NCBI GenBank assembly: GCA_902785445.1
Contig: CACZYN010000074.1
Span: 1-8,369, forward strand
From: an uncultured Anaerovibrio sp.
GTDB lineage: Bacteria; Bacillota; Negativicutes; Selenomonadales; Selenomonadaceae
Direction of reading: 5' to 3'
Length of the DNA stretch: 8,369 nt
Numbering within the stretch: position 1 is the first letter of the stretch; the number at the start of each line of letters is the position of its first letter. A program made the position numbers and the translations under genes. Below the pieces are notes generated by a model. The model was not told where the DNA came from. It saw only the letters and a list, made by a program, of their open reading frames with translations, and searched no databases. Below are positions 1 through 6,901 of this stretch, piece after piece.

Positions 1-40
1 TACATCACTTTTGCCTTTCATTTTATTATCCGGCCTTTCC

Positions 41-85
41 TAAAAAAATAATTTGGTGTTTTAACTCCCAAAAATACCAAATTAT
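41..85 (-). terminator. Intrinsic terminator after the uppP-xth operon
   Basis: On the minus strand a 10-bp perfect stem (ATAATTTGGT pairing with ACCAAATTAT, at 76-85 and 48-57) is extended inward, after one A-C mismatch, by four more A-T pairs closing a loop of about 8 nt. It is followed at once by a run of seven U (plus-strand A-run 42-48, which shares its last A with the stem). It lies about 40 nt past the exonuclease III stop codon, so it should end that transcript. The plus-strand exit has no T-run, so it looks one-directional. The stem is AT-rich but long. Confidence 0.85.
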
Positions 86-125
86 TATAATTCAAATATT
101 CGATTTTTAAAATAAGCCTTTCGAC

Positions 126-878
126 CTATTTTAATTCCAAACCCACGGGGCAGTGGTCGCTACCAAATATTTCATTATATATGGTAGCGGACTCAATTTT
201 ATCATCCAACCGGCTGGATATCAGGAAATAGTCAATACGCCATCCGGCGTTGTTAGCCCGGGCCTTTCTAAGATAGGACCACCAGGTATAAGCTCCTGTG
301 GCATCCGGGTACACCTTGCGGAAGGTATCCGTAAAGCCGGCCGCCAACAGCTCCGTGAACTTTTGCCGCTCATCGTCGGTAAAGCCGGCATTTTTGTGAT
401 TGGTTTTCGGATTCTTTAAATCGATTTCCTTATGAGCCACATTTAAATCACCACAGATAATCACGGGTTTTTTCTTGTCCAAATTGCAGACAAACTCCCG
501 AAAAGCCACTTCCCATTCCATACGGTAACTTAACCGGGCCAGCTCCTTTTGGGAATTCGGAGTATATACTGTCACCAGATAATAATCGTCAAATTCCAGG
601 GTAATAACCCGGCCCTCATGGTCATGCTCCTCAATACCCAAGCCATAAAACACATCCAGAGGCTCAATGCGGGTAAATACCGCCGTACCGGAATAACCTT
701 TTTTCTCCGCACTGTTCCAATACTGCTTATACCCCGGCAAATCCAATATGGCCTGGCCTTCCTGCATCTTGGTTTCCTGCAGGCAAAATACATCTGCATC
801 CATATCCCGGAAGGATTCCATAAACCCCTTGGTGAGACAGGCCCGCAGGCCATTAACATTCCATGAAACAAACCGCAT
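126..878 (-). CDS. xth: Exodeoxyribonuclease III (AP endonuclease, ExoA/Xth type)
   Basis: A 250-residue enzyme of the endonuclease/exonuclease/phosphatase fold. The family cuts DNA 5' of abasic sites and removes 3' blocking groups in base-excision repair; it is cytoplasmic and Mg-dependent. The whole catalytic set is visible: N7 in WNVNG, E35 in LQETKMQ, Y105 in VYTPNSQ, D144 and N146 in GDLNVAH, D216 in WRIDYFL, and the terminal D241-H242 in GSDHCP. Length matches B. subtilis ExoA and E. coli Xth closely, so the gene is complete. The ATG at 878 has a GGGAGG site about 9 nt upstream. Only 14 nt separate it from the uppP stop, so the two are almost surely cotranscribed, with the terminator at 85-41 ending the message. 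The symbol could equally be exoA. Confidence 0.96.
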   Translation of the reverse strand: MRFVSWNVNGLRACLTKGFMESFRDMDADVFCLQETKMQEGQAILDLPGYKQYWNSAEKKGYSGTAVFTRIEPLDVFYGLGIEEHDHEGRVITLEFDDYYLVTVYTPNSQKELARLSYRMEWEVAFREFVCNLDKKKPVIICGDLNVAHKEIDLKNPKTNHKNAGFTDDERQKFTELLAAGFTDTFRKVYPDATGAYTWWSYLRKARANNAGWRIDYFLISSRLDDKIESATIYNEIFGSDHCPVGLELK

Positions 879-892
879 ATATTATCCTCCCA

Positions 893-1741
893 TCAGCCAT
901 TTTGGGTTGGATCACCAACCAAAAAGAGATAAGCAATAACAATAATACCCAATACTATACGATAATAGCCAAAGGCCTTGAAATCGTTGTTTTTAATGTA
1001 CTTCAACAGGAATTTAATGGACAAAATGGACACTACGAAGGCTGTTGCCATGCCCACTATCAGAATGAGTACCTCAGCTCCGCTATAATGCCAGCCAAAT
1101 TTCACCATTTTTAGCAGGCTGGCCCCAAACATAACCGGAATGGCCAAAAAGAAGGTAAACTCCGCCGCCACATACCGGGATGCCCCAAAGAGAATACCGC
1201 CCAAAATGGTAGCACCGGAACGGGAGGTACCTGGTACCAGGGACAATACCTGAAACACACCGATAATAAAGGCGGTTTTGTAGCTAAGCTTGTCCAGGTC
1301 AGTAACTGCCGGGGTGCGATTCTTGTTGTAGTTTTCCACCACAATAAACATTATACCATAAAAAATCAGGGTTGCGGCTACCACGGGAGCTGTCATGAAG
1401 TGCTCCTCCATGTATTTATTGAACATGAGTCCAATTACTGCCGCCGGCAGGCAGGCCAAAATTACCTTATACCACAGCCGATAAGTAGCCCGCTTTTCCG
1501 CGGTATTTTTCTCCCCAGAAAAGGGATTCAGCTTTTCAAAATTCAGCACCACAACTGCCAAAATGGCTCCCAACTGAATTACCACCAGGAACATATCCAT
1601 AAAGGCTTTGGAAACATTCAGCTTAATGAACTCGTCTACTAATATCATATGGCCGGTGCTGCTGATAGGCAACCACTCTGTAAGGCCCTCTACCACACCT
1701 ATAATAACTGTTTTTATTAATTCGATTATACTTAAATCCAC
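893..1741 (-). CDS. uppP: Undecaprenyl-diphosphatase UppP (BacA family)
   Basis: An integral membrane enzyme of 282 residues that dephosphorylates undecaprenyl diphosphate to the lipid carrier used for peptidoglycan and wall polymer synthesis; extra copies give bacitracin tolerance. Both family signatures are intact: an N-terminal EGLTEWLPISSTGH with E18, E22 and H31, and the second motif PGTSRSG at 170-176, with R174 at the position of the essential arginine of E. coli BacA. About eight hydrophobic segments span the chain (roughly 4-22, 51-68, 91-107, 117-135, 155-170, 190-210, 222-245, 258-275). The start codon is GTG at 1741, preceded by AGGGAG at suitable spacing; no ATG lies nearer the conserved N-terminus. 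It is the first gene of an operon with xth, driven by the promoter at about 1777-1808. Confidence 0.96.
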   Translation of the reverse strand: MDLSIIELIKTVIIGVVEGLTEWLPISSTGHMILVDEFIKLNVSKAFMDMFLVVIQLGAILAVVVLNFEKLNPFSGEKNTAEKRATYRLWYKVILACLPAAVIGLMFNKYMEEHFMTAPVVAATLIFYGIMFIVVENYNKNRTPAVTDLDKLSYKTAFIIGVFQVLSLVPGTSRSGATILGGILFGASRYVAAEFTFFLAIPVMFGASLLKMVKFGWHYSGAEVLILIVGMATAFVVSILSIKFLLKYIKNNDFKAFGYYRIVLGIIVIAYLFLVGDPTQNG

Positions 1742-1776
1742 TTTTATCGCTCCCTATATTTAATTCAAACAGAAGA

Positions 1777-1808
1777 ATTATACCACAAAGAAGATAAAAA
1801 GTGGACAA
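1777..1808 (-). promoter_or_regulatory. Extended -10 sigma-A promoter for uppP-xth
   Basis: The minus strand carries a perfect TATAAT (plus 1777-1782) preceded by TGG (1783-1785), an extended -10 element. A TTGTCC (1803-1808) resembles a -35 box, but the 20-nt spacing is long, so the extended -10 probably carries the activity. The predicted start near 1770 leaves about 28 nt of leader before the GTG at 1741. The -35-like box overlaps the U-run of the upstream terminator, so the two transcription units are packed back to back. Confidence 0.7.
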
Positions 1809-1854
1809 AAAAAAGAAAAACCTCATCCGCCAGCTATGGCTGCCGGATGAGGTT
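1807..1854 (-). terminator. Strong intrinsic terminator after the SPFH/zinc-ribbon/TPM operon
   Basis: On the minus strand an 11-bp perfect stem (AACCTCATCCG with CGGATGAGGTT, 1844-1854 and 1819-1829) continues after one G-G mismatch into a 4-bp CAGC/GCTG stem with a CATA loop. A U-rich tail of about 14 nt broken by one C follows (plus 1805-1818). It begins 12 nt past the TPM gene stop. The stem sequence also occurs in the repeat near 5436-5452. Confidence 0.92.
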
Positions 1855-1865
1855 CCACTATTCAC

Positions 1866-2747
1866 TTAGTAGCTGCCGCTGCCGCCACCATTACTGCTGG
1901 ATCGGCCGCCTCCCGAGCTGGAGCTGCTTTTTCTCTCCCGTTTGGTCCGGCTTACGCTAGTACGCTGGAATATATCGGATTCTCTGGTAATGTTAACCGT
2001 ATTGCGATCCAAATAGTCATCAGCCTGGGCCACATGACGGACATTGGTCATATTGCCCCGCAAATGCTGCACAAACAGCCAACCTAAACCCACGGAACAC
2101 AAAGCACCCAGAATTAAGCCCATAAAGCTGAATTCATTGGCCGGGTCCCAAGGCTCGCCCTCTGTCTCATAATAAGTCAGAAGTTCATCTACCTTGTCGG
2201 CATAATTATTAAAGGCCGCATTATAATCGTCCTTGCCATCCTTGATTTCCCCCAGGAAAACATCCTTAATGGCGGGATAACCATTTTCATCAGTAATGCG
2301 CGCCCGCATATTATTGTCGGTGGTAACAGCCCATTTCCTGGCCTTTGGACAAATCATCAGCATGATACTGCCGTTATTATTGGCTTCATCACGATAATAC
2401 TTATTCAAGGTATCATCGGCAAATTTTTTAATTCCCGACTCCTTGCTGGTCTTGTCATCCTGCGGCACGGTCATTACCACAACCCGCACATTATGCTTCT
2501 GCTCAATCTCTTTAAGCTTTTGCAACAAAGCGGCCTGCTGGTCCGGCTTCAACAAATTTTCCAAATCATGGAGGCTAACTGCCCCCAGATTTTCCGGCAA
2601 TTTTCCCTCTTGCTGAACCTGCTTGTTGGTCTGACCAGTAGTTTGCGTAGGTTTAACCTTGGTTGTTGTCTCTGTCTTGGCCATGACTGGCATGGAAAAG
2701 GCCAATAAAAGTAACAGGGACATAAAAATAGTCAATAATTTTTTCAT
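1866..2747 (-). CDS. Secreted, membrane-anchored TPM-domain protein (YgcG/YdjH-like)
   Basis: A 293-residue protein with an N-terminal signal peptide (hydrophobic core about 4-22, likely cut after VMA at 23), a threonine- and glutamine-rich spacer to about 45, a TPM domain at about 55-195, one transmembrane segment at about 207-227, and a tail ending in serine-glycine repeats and GSY. TPM features include the DDTLNKYYRD segment and NNNGSIMLMICPKARKWAVTTD. This is the layout of YgcG-type proteins: domain outside, one late membrane helix, Gly/Ser-rich tail. TPM domains have been tied to photosystem II repair in plants and to membrane-associated proteins in bacteria; no enzymatic role is claimed here. 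It is last in the operon, 16 nt after the zinc-ribbon gene, with GGGGG before its ATG. The closest named parallel is B. subtilis YdjH of the pspA operon. Confidence 0.85.
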   Translation of the reverse strand: MKKLLTIFMSLLLLLAFSMPVMAKTETTTKVKPTQTTGQTNKQVQQEGKLPENLGAVSLHDLENLLKPDQQAALLQKLKEIEQKHNVRVVVMTVPQDDKTSKESGIKKFADDTLNKYYRDEANNNGSIMLMICPKARKWAVTTDNNMRARITDENGYPAIKDVFLGEIKDGKDDYNAAFNNYADKVDELLTYYETEGEPWDPANEFSFMGLILGALCSVGLGWLFVQHLRGNMTNVRHVAQADDYLDRNTVNITRESDIFQRTSVSRTKRERKSSSSSGGGRSSSNGGGSGSY

Positions 2748-2763
2748 TTCTCTGCCCCCTATC

Positions 2764-3909
2764 CTAATCCCTCATGGCTTCCATAAGAATCAAAACTATC
2801 CATTTACAGATCCAATAGGTCAGAGGCAATGTAACCAAGGCGCCCAAGCCCCAATACATCTTGGCCTTGTTCTCGTCCACTGGCAGCTCACCAACCAGCT
2901 TACCAGTCTGCCCGTTCATAACGAAGGTAAATGGCTTGTTCTCATACTTGGTTGTCAAAATCCACACCGGTGCCATAGCGTACTGCTGCTTACCATCCGT
3001 ACGAACGACACTCATGCTCTCCGTACTGCAGGAATCGTAGCCATTCACCGTATTCCTTAATACCCCGTCGGCGGATTCTTTTATGCGAACCTCGGCGTTT
3101 GGCAAAGCTGCTTCCGCATCCACATCGTATTTATCTGCCAAAAAGCCCGCCATATAGGTGGTGGTAAAAGGAACCATCTGACTGTAATCAAAAGGCTCAA
3201 TACTTTCCATCCAGGTATCATCCATCTTCACACTGCCATCCACCGGCACGTTATGAAAACTCATGGTACCGCTGCGCAGGACCTTGTAATAATCTGTTTC
3301 CGTTACATCATAGTCCCCATCGGTATAATGCCGGGTCTTGGTAGCGGAAAATTCCGCATCAGCATCTACTGTCTCATCAAAGAGCCAGTATGGCACATAC
3401 ATCCCCTGAATGGCCTCTACACGGGCTGCCGAAGCAAAATTACTAGGAAGGAGCCACTTACCATTATGATATTTGGCAAAGGCCTTCTTGGCATCCTGCT
3501 TGGTAGTCTGGAATGGAATAACCATATCCGGCCGCAGCTGGCTTTCATACCGGCCCGGCACCATAACCGGGTTACCGCAATATACACATTCCGTGGCCAG
3601 GGTGTTGTTATCACAAACCACTTCCGCGCCGCAGGAAGAACAGGTCATTGCCTTCAATATGGCAATTTCCTCATCTCCCCAGGCTCCACCGGCCTCAGCC
3701 ATTTCAAACTGTTTCTTCTCAACCTTGGCATCCTTGGCTTTTTGCGCCTCCAAAGCAGCAGCTTCCTGTTCCTTAAAGAGCTGTTCCAGCTCTTCTACCG
3801 AGAACTCGGCTTCGCAGTATTCACATTTTATCCTGCTGCCACCGCCAGGCGTATAGGCCAGGGGCGCACTACAGCTGGGACACTTATAGTTTACCGAGTT
3901 ATTTGCCAT
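2764..3909 (-). CDS. Double zinc-ribbon protein with C-terminal membrane helix (YdjG-like)
   Basis: A 381-residue protein. It opens with two zinc ribbons: C10/C13 with C29/C32, and C90/C93 with C108/C111. Between them is a Glu/Ala/Lys-rich stretch (about 35-75) likely to be a coiled coil. A large mixed domain (about 125-345) of unknown function follows, with the segment GMYVPYWLFD typical of this family, and one hydrophobic helix at about 353-376 before a short MEAMRD tail. With no signal peptide, the bulk should face the cytoplasm, held by the C-terminal helix. Some relatives are misnamed as helicase or replication-factor-Y zinc fingers; no helicase motif is present. GGAGG lies 7 nt before the ATG, and 45 nt separate it from the SPFH gene. 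The best-described relative is B. subtilis YdjG, next to PspA. Its function is inferred to be membrane-stress related; its partner is probably one of the two neighbours. Confidence 0.82.
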   Translation of the reverse strand: MANNSVNYKCPSCSAPLAYTPGGGSRIKCEYCEAEFSVEELEQLFKEQEAAALEAQKAKDAKVEKKQFEMAEAGGAWGDEEIAILKAMTCSSCGAEVVCDNNTLATECVYCGNPVMVPGRYESQLRPDMVIPFQTTKQDAKKAFAKYHNGKWLLPSNFASAARVEAIQGMYVPYWLFDETVDADAEFSATKTRHYTDGDYDVTETDYYKVLRSGTMSFHNVPVDGSVKMDDTWMESIEPFDYSQMVPFTTTYMAGFLADKYDVDAEAALPNAEVRIKESADGVLRNTVNGYDSCSTESMSVVRTDGKQQYAMAPVWILTTKYENKPFTFVMNGQTGKLVGELPVDENKAKMYWGLGALVTLPLTYWICKWIVLILMEAMRD

Positions 3910-3954
3910 TTTTATCCTCCAATCCTGTCATTTATTTACAAGCATCAAATCCGC

Positions 3955-5325
3955 TTACTGAATGTCATTTTCGTCGAATACATCGCCACATTCCGGACAG
4001 AATTTTGGTGGATTATGAGGATCTTCTGGCTGCCAGCCACACTTATCGCACTTATAAAGCGGAGCATCCGCTGGCTTCTTGGCACCACACTGTGGACAGA
4101 ACTTGCCCTGATTAACTGCACCACAGCTGCAAGTCCATCCCTGAGCCTCTGGCTTTTGGGCACCACAGTTTACACAGAACTTGCCAGTGTTCTCACTACC
4201 ACAGGAACACTTCCAGGTATTCCCGGCTGGGGCAGTTGCCGCTGCTGGTGGTGGAGCCTGTGGTGCTGGCTGAGCTGGCTGCTGGGCCTGCTGAGCCTGT
4301 TGCTGCATAGCCCCCATCTGCATCATCTGGACTGCTGCGTTGCCACCCATATTACTAGCCATACCCATGCCCATAAAGGCACCCATAGCACCGGTACCGC
4401 TTTCGTTGGAAGCGGCCATCTTCATGCTGTCGGCACTGGCACCGGCCATCTGAAGACCTGCCATCTGCATATTGCCCATGCTGGCATAACGCTGGTAGTC
4501 CTTAATCTTTTCTTCGTCTTCATCGCTAGCCTTGATGCTGCTCACACCGAAGGAAACGATCTCGATACCACGGAGGTCCCCCCACTTCTTGCTGAGAAGA
4601 TCATTTAAGGTATCAGCCAAATCATCCACATGAGCTGGGATACTAGTGTATTTGATTTCCTGCTCGGAAAGCTTGGCCAAAGCTGGCTGGAGCTTGGTCA
4701 TCAGCTCACTCTTCAGCTGGCTGTCAATTTCCTCCCTAGCATAGGAATCGGTAATATTACCGCACACATTGGTATAGAACAAAATAGGATTGGTGATACG
4801 ATAGCTGTATTCACCAAAGCACCGCAGGGATACAGTCATGCTGAGACCGCTGCGCTTATCATAGGTTTCGAATGGAATCGGACTTGGAGTACCGTACTTG
4901 TTGCCGATAATTTCCTTGGTATTAACAAAATATACCCGCTGATCCTTCCCCGGATCGCCGCCAAAGGTAAATCTCTTACCAATTTCACCGAAAATGGATT
5001 TCACATTATCCGCCAAATCACCGGTAAAAATAGATGGCTGCAGGGATGTATCATATTTGTATTCCCCCGGTTCAGCACAAATATCCACTACCTTACCCTG
5101 TTCAACAATAATCATGCACTGTCCTGTGTTGACAGCCACTACGGAGCCATTGGAAATTACATTATCCTCTCCGCTGGTGTTGGAGCTGCGTCCCTGACTG
5201 CTGGTGCGCTTTTGTCCCTTTACCACCAACAAATCAGCTGGAATGCTTTCACAGTATATAAATTCTTTCCACTGATCAGCTAAAGTACCGCCGGCAGCGC
5301 CCATTGCTGCTTTAATAAGACCCAT
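3955..5325 (-). CDS. SPFH-domain protein with three C-terminal zinc ribbons (YdjI / virion-core-like)
   Basis: A 456-residue protein counted from MGLIKAAMGA. The N-terminal opening with ADQWKEFIYC at 16-25 is typical of YdjI-like SPFH proteins, sometimes labelled virion core protein. The SPFH-like domain covers about 20-280. It is followed by a methionine-rich stretch (15 Met among residues 283-340), a Gln/Pro/Ala linker (341-368) and three zinc ribbons: C373/C375/C384/C387, C399/C401/C410/C413 and C426/C429/C443/C446. The first two use an unusual CxC first knuckle. No clear transmembrane helix or signal peptide is seen, so it is probably a cytoplasmic scaffold recruited to membranes, as known for SPFH proteins. 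The start at 5325 is chosen because an ATG 15 nt upstream overlaps the ribosome site GGGAGG. It is first in the operon with the zinc-ribbon and TPM genes. Confidence 0.87.
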   Translation of the reverse strand: MGLIKAAMGAAGGTLADQWKEFIYCESIPADLLVVKGQKRTSSQGRSSNTSGEDNVISNGSVVAVNTGQCMIIVEQGKVVDICAEPGEYKYDTSLQPSIFTGDLADNVKSIFGEIGKRFTFGGDPGKDQRVYFVNTKEIIGNKYGTPSPIPFETYDKRSGLSMTVSLRCFGEYSYRITNPILFYTNVCGNITDSYAREEIDSQLKSELMTKLQPALAKLSEQEIKYTSIPAHVDDLADTLNDLLSKKWGDLRGIEIVSFGVSSIKASDEDEEKIKDYQRYASMGNMQMAGLQMAGASADSMKMAASNESGTGAMGAFMGMGMASNMGGNAAVQMMQMGAMQQQAQQAQQPAQPAPQAPPPAAATAPAGNTWKCSCGSENTGKFCVNCGAQKPEAQGWTCSCGAVNQGKFCPQCGAKKPADAPLYKCDKCGWQPEDPHNPPKFCPECGDVFDENDIQ

Positions 5326-5332
5326 AAGTATA

Positions 5333-5338
5333 CCTCCC
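5333..5338 (-). promoter_or_regulatory. Ribosome-binding site that fixes the SPFH gene start
   Basis: GGGAGG on the minus strand lies 7 nt before the ATG at 5325. The first ATG of the open frame (5340) runs directly into this site, so it cannot be translated from it. The protein therefore begins MGLIKAAMGA and is five residues shorter than the longest frame. Confidence 0.88.
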
Positions 5339-5424
5339 ATAGAATTATTCAGAATATTCCCAATATATGGTTATACTTCGCTATTAATTTTAAAAAACCT
5401 TTTAAAAGTTATAATTTAAAACTA
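5339..5424 (-). other. AT-rich region upstream of the SPFH operon, promoter unclear
   Basis: This region must hold the promoter of the SPFH/zinc-ribbon/TPM operon if thiC transcripts do not read through. The best sigma-A-like -10 on the minus strand is TATAAC (plus 5370-5375), but nothing resembling TTGACA lies 16-18 nt before it. I see no sigma-W-type pair (TGAAAC with CGTA) of the kind that drives the B. subtilis pspA operon. Several short A/T palindromes (TTTTAAAA around 5398-5408) are present and may mean only composition. Confidence 0.35.
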
Positions 5425-5525
5425 TAGTCTTAGGCAACCTCATCCGTCAGCCTTCGTAGCCACCGACGGCGAAGCCTAGTACCCTTAGGGTGCTTCTCCA
5501 GGGGAGAAGGCATAGACCTAAGCTA
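5425..5525 (-). repeat. Degenerate palindromic repeat between thiC and the SPFH operon
   Basis: Roughly 100 nt with nested inverted repeats. The outer arms are TAGTCTTAGG (5425-5434) and CCTAAGCTA (5517-5525), complementary apart from one extra base. Inside are a CTTCTCC/GGAGAAG hairpin (5493-5509), an ACCCT/AGGGT palindrome (5481-5491), and CTTCG/CGAAG and CCGTC/GACGG pairs around 5445-5475. The element has the look of an interspersed palindromic (REP- or MITE-like) unit of Bacillota. Its right arm contains the thiC stop codon. No U-run follows the hairpins on the minus strand, so it is not a standard terminator, though it may stabilise or attenuate the thiC message. Its left side shares AACCTCATCCG with the terminator at 1819-1829. 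Confidence 0.6.
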
Positions 5526-6830
5526 TTCGTTGAAGGGGCATTTGGCATTGTTGAAGTATTTGTTGACAATTTCCACGGCACAGTAATCCCCGCACATGGA
5601 GCAAGCTCCCTCATCCGCTGGGTTCCGCTCTCCCCGGACCTTACGGGCCAGCTCAGGGTCAATAGCCAACTTCAGCTGCTCCTCCCAATCCAGAGTCTTT
5701 CTGGCCTGGGCCATCTTATTATCCCATTCCACAGCCCCTGGTACCCCCCGAGCTATATCTGCTGCATGGGCTGCTATGCGGGAAGTTATAACCCCGGTAT
5801 GCACATCCTCAATGGTAGGCAAGGCCAAATGCTCCGATGGCGTTACGTAGCACAAAAAATCCGCCCCGCTTACGGCTGCCAAAGTTCCACCTATAGCTGC
5901 CGTAATGTGGTCGTAGCCTGGAGCAATATCGGTAACCAGTGGTCCCAACACATAAAATGGAGCATTGCGGCATAAGCGCTTTTCCAACTTCATATTGGCG
6001 GCAATCTGATCATAAGGCACATGACCAGGTCCTTCAACCATCACCTGTACTCCCCGGGCCCAGGCCCGGTCCACCAATTCACCCAAGGTAATCAGCTCGG
6101 TAATCTGCGCCCGATCAGTGGCATCATTAATACAGCCTGGCCGCATGCCATCCCCTAAGCTGATAGTAACATCATATTTTTCACAAATATCCAAAATATC
6201 GTCATAGTGGGTAAAAAAAGGATTCTCCTGTTCATTATGCAACATCCAGCCAGCGATAAAGGAACCTCCCCGGCTGACAATATCCATTTTTCGTCCCTGC
6301 TTGCGCATTTTTTCAATAGCCGATAAGGTAACGCCACAGTGCATGGTCATAAAATCCGCTCCATCCTTGGCCTGCTGCTCAATAGAATACAGCATATCCT
6401 CATCAGTCATTTCGACTACAGCCCCGTGTTCCTTGATGGCTCTTACCGTAGCCTGATAAATTGGTACCGTACCCACCATTATCGGTGAGTGGGCAATAAT
6501 CTGCCGTCGGGATTCATCAATGTTATCTCCTGTGGATAAATCCATCACTGCATGGGCACCGCATTTTACCGCTTCCGCCAGCTTCAACAGCTCCGGCTCC
6601 GGGTCAGGGAATGTACTGGAAGTACCAATATTGGCATTTACCTTCACCGATAAGCCTTCCCCCACAGCATAGGGCTGTAAATTTTTGTGATTAATATTAG
6701 CACAAAGAGCTACCCGGCCCGAAGCAATTCCTGCCCGCAATTCCTCTGCTGTAACATGTTCTTGCTCCGCTGCCAGCTTCATTTCATCGGTAATTTTCCC
6801 TTCCCGGGCCTTTTGCATCTGTGTTGACAT
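5523..6830 (-). CDS. thiC: Phosphomethylpyrimidine synthase ThiC (short form)
   Basis: ThiC is a radical SAM enzyme that rearranges aminoimidazole ribotide into hydroxymethylpyrimidine phosphate for thiamine synthesis. Conserved segments of this 435-residue protein include NANIGTS (65-71), DLSTG (97-101), SRGGS (186-190), GDGMRPG (226-232), EGPGH (266-270) and PSEHL (331-335), the last two carrying the zinc-ligand histidines H270 and H334. The C-terminal cluster cysteines are C410, C413 and C417, spaced CX2CX3C. It lacks the N-terminal extension of the roughly 590-630-residue B. subtilis and E. coli enzymes, as is common for short forms in anaerobes. The start at 6830 is fixed by GGGGAGGAAG just upstream; a start at 6905 would place coding sequence inside the riboswitch and terminator. 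It is a single-gene unit under a TPP riboswitch. Confidence 0.96.
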   Translation of the reverse strand: MSTQMQKAREGKITDEMKLAAEQEHVTAEELRAGIASGRVALCANINHKNLQPYAVGEGLSVKVNANIGTSSTFPDPEPELLKLAEAVKCGAHAVMDLSTGDNIDESRRQIIAHSPIMVGTVPIYQATVRAIKEHGAVVEMTDEDMLYSIEQQAKDGADFMTMHCGVTLSAIEKMRKQGRKMDIVSRGGSFIAGWMLHNEQENPFFTHYDDILDICEKYDVTISLGDGMRPGCINDATDRAQITELITLGELVDRAWARGVQVMVEGPGHVPYDQIAANMKLEKRLCRNAPFYVLGPLVTDIAPGYDHITAAIGGTLAAVSGADFLCYVTPSEHLALPTIEDVHTGVITSRIAAHAADIARGVPGAVEWDNKMAQARKTLDWEEQLKLAIDPELARKVRGERNPADEGACSMCGDYCAVEIVNKYFNNAKCPFNE

Positions 6831-6844
6831 TTTTCTTCCTCCCC

Positions 6845-6879
6845 AATAAAAAAACCATTCCTGCGTACAGAAATGGTTT
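6845..6879 (-). terminator. Riboswitch-controlled intrinsic terminator upstream of thiC
   Basis: On the minus strand AACCATTTCTG (6868-6878) pairs with CAGGAATGGTT (6853-6863) across an ACG-containing 4-nt loop (6864-6867), with one G-U pair; one further A-U pair at 6879/6852 extends it. A run of seven U (plus A-run 6848-6854, partly in the stem) completes a classic terminator. It lies between the TPP aptamer and the thiC ribosome site, where TPP-bound RNA would stop transcription. The sequence UACGCAGG (6860-6867) spanning loop and 3' arm is a perfect complement of aptamer nucleotides 6911-6918. Confidence 0.85.
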
Positions 6880-6901
6880 AAATCCATAGATATGGCCAGT
6901 T

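Noticed and set aside
1..41. Possible start of a further minus-strand gene (ATG at 19-21 encoding MKGKSDV, with AGGAAAGG at 34-41)
   Set aside because: Only seven codons are visible, spacing to the ribosome-like site is long, and no convincing promoter lies between it and the terminator at 41-85; undecidable from this window.
3253..4608. A 451-codon open frame on the plus strand
   Set aside because: It runs antisense across the zinc-ribbon and SPFH genes, has no ribosome site or recognisable domain, and its composition (runs of W, L, H, T) is what the reverse frame of Ala/Gln/Met-rich zinc-ribbon coding sequence gives.
5492..5511. Hairpin CTTCTCC/GGAGAAG as a thiC terminator
   Set aside because: No U-run follows on the minus strand; it is better treated as part of the palindromic repeat.
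5425..5525. CRISPR or small RNA gene in the repeat region
   Set aside because: There are no regularly spaced direct repeats, and no promoter-terminator pair around it; the structure is a single nested palindrome.
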